Source: Acidobacteriota bacterium (GTDB taxonomy: Bacteria; Acidobacteriota; Terriglobia; Acidiferrales; UBA7541). Taken from it: a stretch of DNA of 7,091 nucleotides. The notes beneath the pieces were generated by a model that worked only from the letters and a program-made list of their open reading frames with translations, was not told the origin of the DNA and made no database searches. Below, in pieces: positions 6,101 through 7,091 of this stretch. How positions within the stretch are numbered: position 1 is the stretch's first letter; each line of letters starts with the position of its first letter. The translations under genes were made by a program, and so were the position numbers. The stretch lies in assembly GCA_003153585.1 (NCBI GenBank), contig PLZZ01000217.1:8268-15358 (forward strand), given 5' to 3'.

Positions 6101-7091
6101 TTGGAATTTGAACCGCTCGACCAGTTCCAACAGCGCCGTAAGAAGCTAAGTGAGATTGAAGCTCTGGGGCATTCTGCGTACCCGCGGAAATTCGCCTGGA
6201 CGCATACGGCTCGACAGATCGGCGAACAGTTCGAAACTCGCACGGCCGAGCAGCTTACCGCCGATCCCGTGAATGTCCGCGTGGCCGGACGAATTATCGC
6301 GCTACGCCCGCACGGAAAAGCGGCTTTTGCGCATATGACCGGAGACGGCGTGCGGCTCCAGCTTTACATCAAACTCGATGTTGTCGGAGAACAGGCCTAC
6401 CAATTATTTCGACTCCTGGACCTCGGAGACATTATTGGGATTTCGGGGCACCTTTTTCGAACGAAAACAAATGAGTTGACGGTATGGGTTGAGAAACTTG
6501 AATTGTTGAGTAAAGCGTTGCTTCCGCTGCCTGAAAAATGGCACGGGCTGGCGGACGTGGAACAGCGATTTCGCCGGCGATATCTCGATTTAATCGTGAA
6601 CGAACGCAGCCGTGAGATTTTCATTCGCCGCGCGCAGATCATCCGCGAAATACGGCATTTTTTCGACTCGCGAAGCTACCTCGAAGTGGAGACGCCGATG
6701 ATGCATCCGATCCTTGGTGGCGCCACGGCGCGTCCTTTCGTAACGCACCACAACACATTCGACATGGACTTGTATCTGCGCATCGCGCCGGAACTTTATC
6801 TGAAGCGGCTGGTTGTTGGCGGGCTGGATCGCGTGTACGAGATCAACCGAAATTTCCGCAACGAAGGAATCGATGCGATTCACCAGCCCGAATTCACCAT
6901 GCTGGAGTTTTACCAGGCTTATAGCGACTATTCGGAGCTGATGGACCTGACGGAAGATTTTTTTCGCGTGCTCGCCGGGAAGATTTGCGGCAGCACGAAA
7001 GTAAAGTTCGGAGAGGACGAGATCGACTTTGGACATTTCGAGCGCCTTACGATGCGGGAAGCCATTTGCAAGTTCTGGCCCGGAGCCGCAG
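6101..7091 (+). CDS. lysS: Lysyl-tRNA synthetase, class II, N-terminal part (cut by window end)
   Basis: LysRS charges tRNA(Lys) with lysine in the cytosol using ATP. The 330 residues visible cover roughly two thirds of the usual length of about 500; the rest lies beyond the window. The anticodon-binding OB domain spans about 57-135 ([37 protein letters not shown]). RYLDLIVN at 160-167 leads into the catalytic core. Class II motif 1 is near 185-201, ending [14 protein letters not shown] and [14 protein letters not shown] follow. Motif 2 contains RNFRNEG at 250-256 and PEFTMLE at 263-269. Motif 3 is outside the window. Agreement with the known E. coli LysRS sequence is close throughout, so the identity is secure. 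Translation starts at TTG, giving MEFEPLDQF after initiation. The gene has its own promoter and diverges from the 5234-5950 gene. Confidence 0.96.
   Translation, partial: MEFEPLDQFQQRRKKLSEIEALGHSAYPRKFAWTHTARQIGEQFETRTAEQLTADPVNVRVAGRIIALRPHGKAAFAHMTGDGVRLQLYIKLDVVGEQAYQLFRLLDLGDIIGISGHLFRTKTNELTVWVEKLELLSKALLPLPEKWHGLADVEQRFRRRYLDLIVNERSREIFIRRAQIIREIRHFFDSRSYLEVETPMMHPILGGATARPFVTHHNTFDMDLYLRIAPELYLKRLVVGGLDRVYEINRNFRNEGIDAIHQPEFTMLEFYQAYSDYSELMDLTEDFFRVLAGKICGSTKVKFGEDEIDFGHFERLTMREAICKFWPGAA

Noticed and set aside
6397..7036. Minus-strand open frames of 81 and 148 codons
   Set aside because: Antisense shadows of lysS, whose class II synthetase motifs are clear.

Overview
The window is a stretch of GC-rich bacterial chromosome with tightly packed genes and short spacers. 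It shows no mobile element, CRISPR array, rRNA or tRNA. The gene set and the style of the proteins (an ECF sigma factor plus zinc-finger anti-sigma pair, a DUF4097-type exported protein, a PDZ-only exported protein and an unfamiliar cysteine-bearing helical protein beside lysS) suggest an Acidobacteriota genome, Koribacter/Terriglobia-like. That placement is inferred from general resemblance and was not tested by a search.

Layout. (1) 71-1270, plus strand: an exported protein with two PDZ domains and no protease domain, closed by a strong intrinsic terminator at 1304-1331. (2) 4933 down to 1389, minus strand: one compact five-gene operon. It runs ECF sigma factor, membrane anti-sigma factor with a ZAS zinc finger, exported DUF4097-like protein, shikimate kinase (aroK) and an unidentified exported protein. 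Junctions are a 5-bp gap, a 4-bp ATGA overlap, either a 4-bp TTGA overlap or a 47-bp gap depending on the aroK start, and a 4-bp ATGA overlap. The spacer upstream of the sigma gene holds a possible ECF-type promoter and an 8-bp inverted repeat. (3) 5950-5234, minus strand: a 238-residue protein of unknown function with clustered cysteines. (4) 6101 to the window end, plus strand: the first two thirds or so of class II lysyl-tRNA synthetase (lysS), starting at TTG and cut by the window edge. The 150-bp spacer between (3) and (4) contains two well-formed divergent promoters.

How the parts may work together. The sigma factor and anti-sigma factor should form an envelope-signal switch that also transcribes its own operon. 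Two downstream products carry Sec signal peptides, so the likely output lies in the cell envelope. The odd member is aroK, a cytosolic enzyme of aromatic amino acid synthesis, placed between two exported proteins. The convergent PDZ protein would also be exported and could belong to the same physiology, but nothing in the sequence proves it. The most interesting observation is this coupling of a shikimate-pathway kinase to an ECF/anti-sigma envelope operon. It is a hypothesis to test by gene-neighbourhood conservation, not a demonstrated new system.
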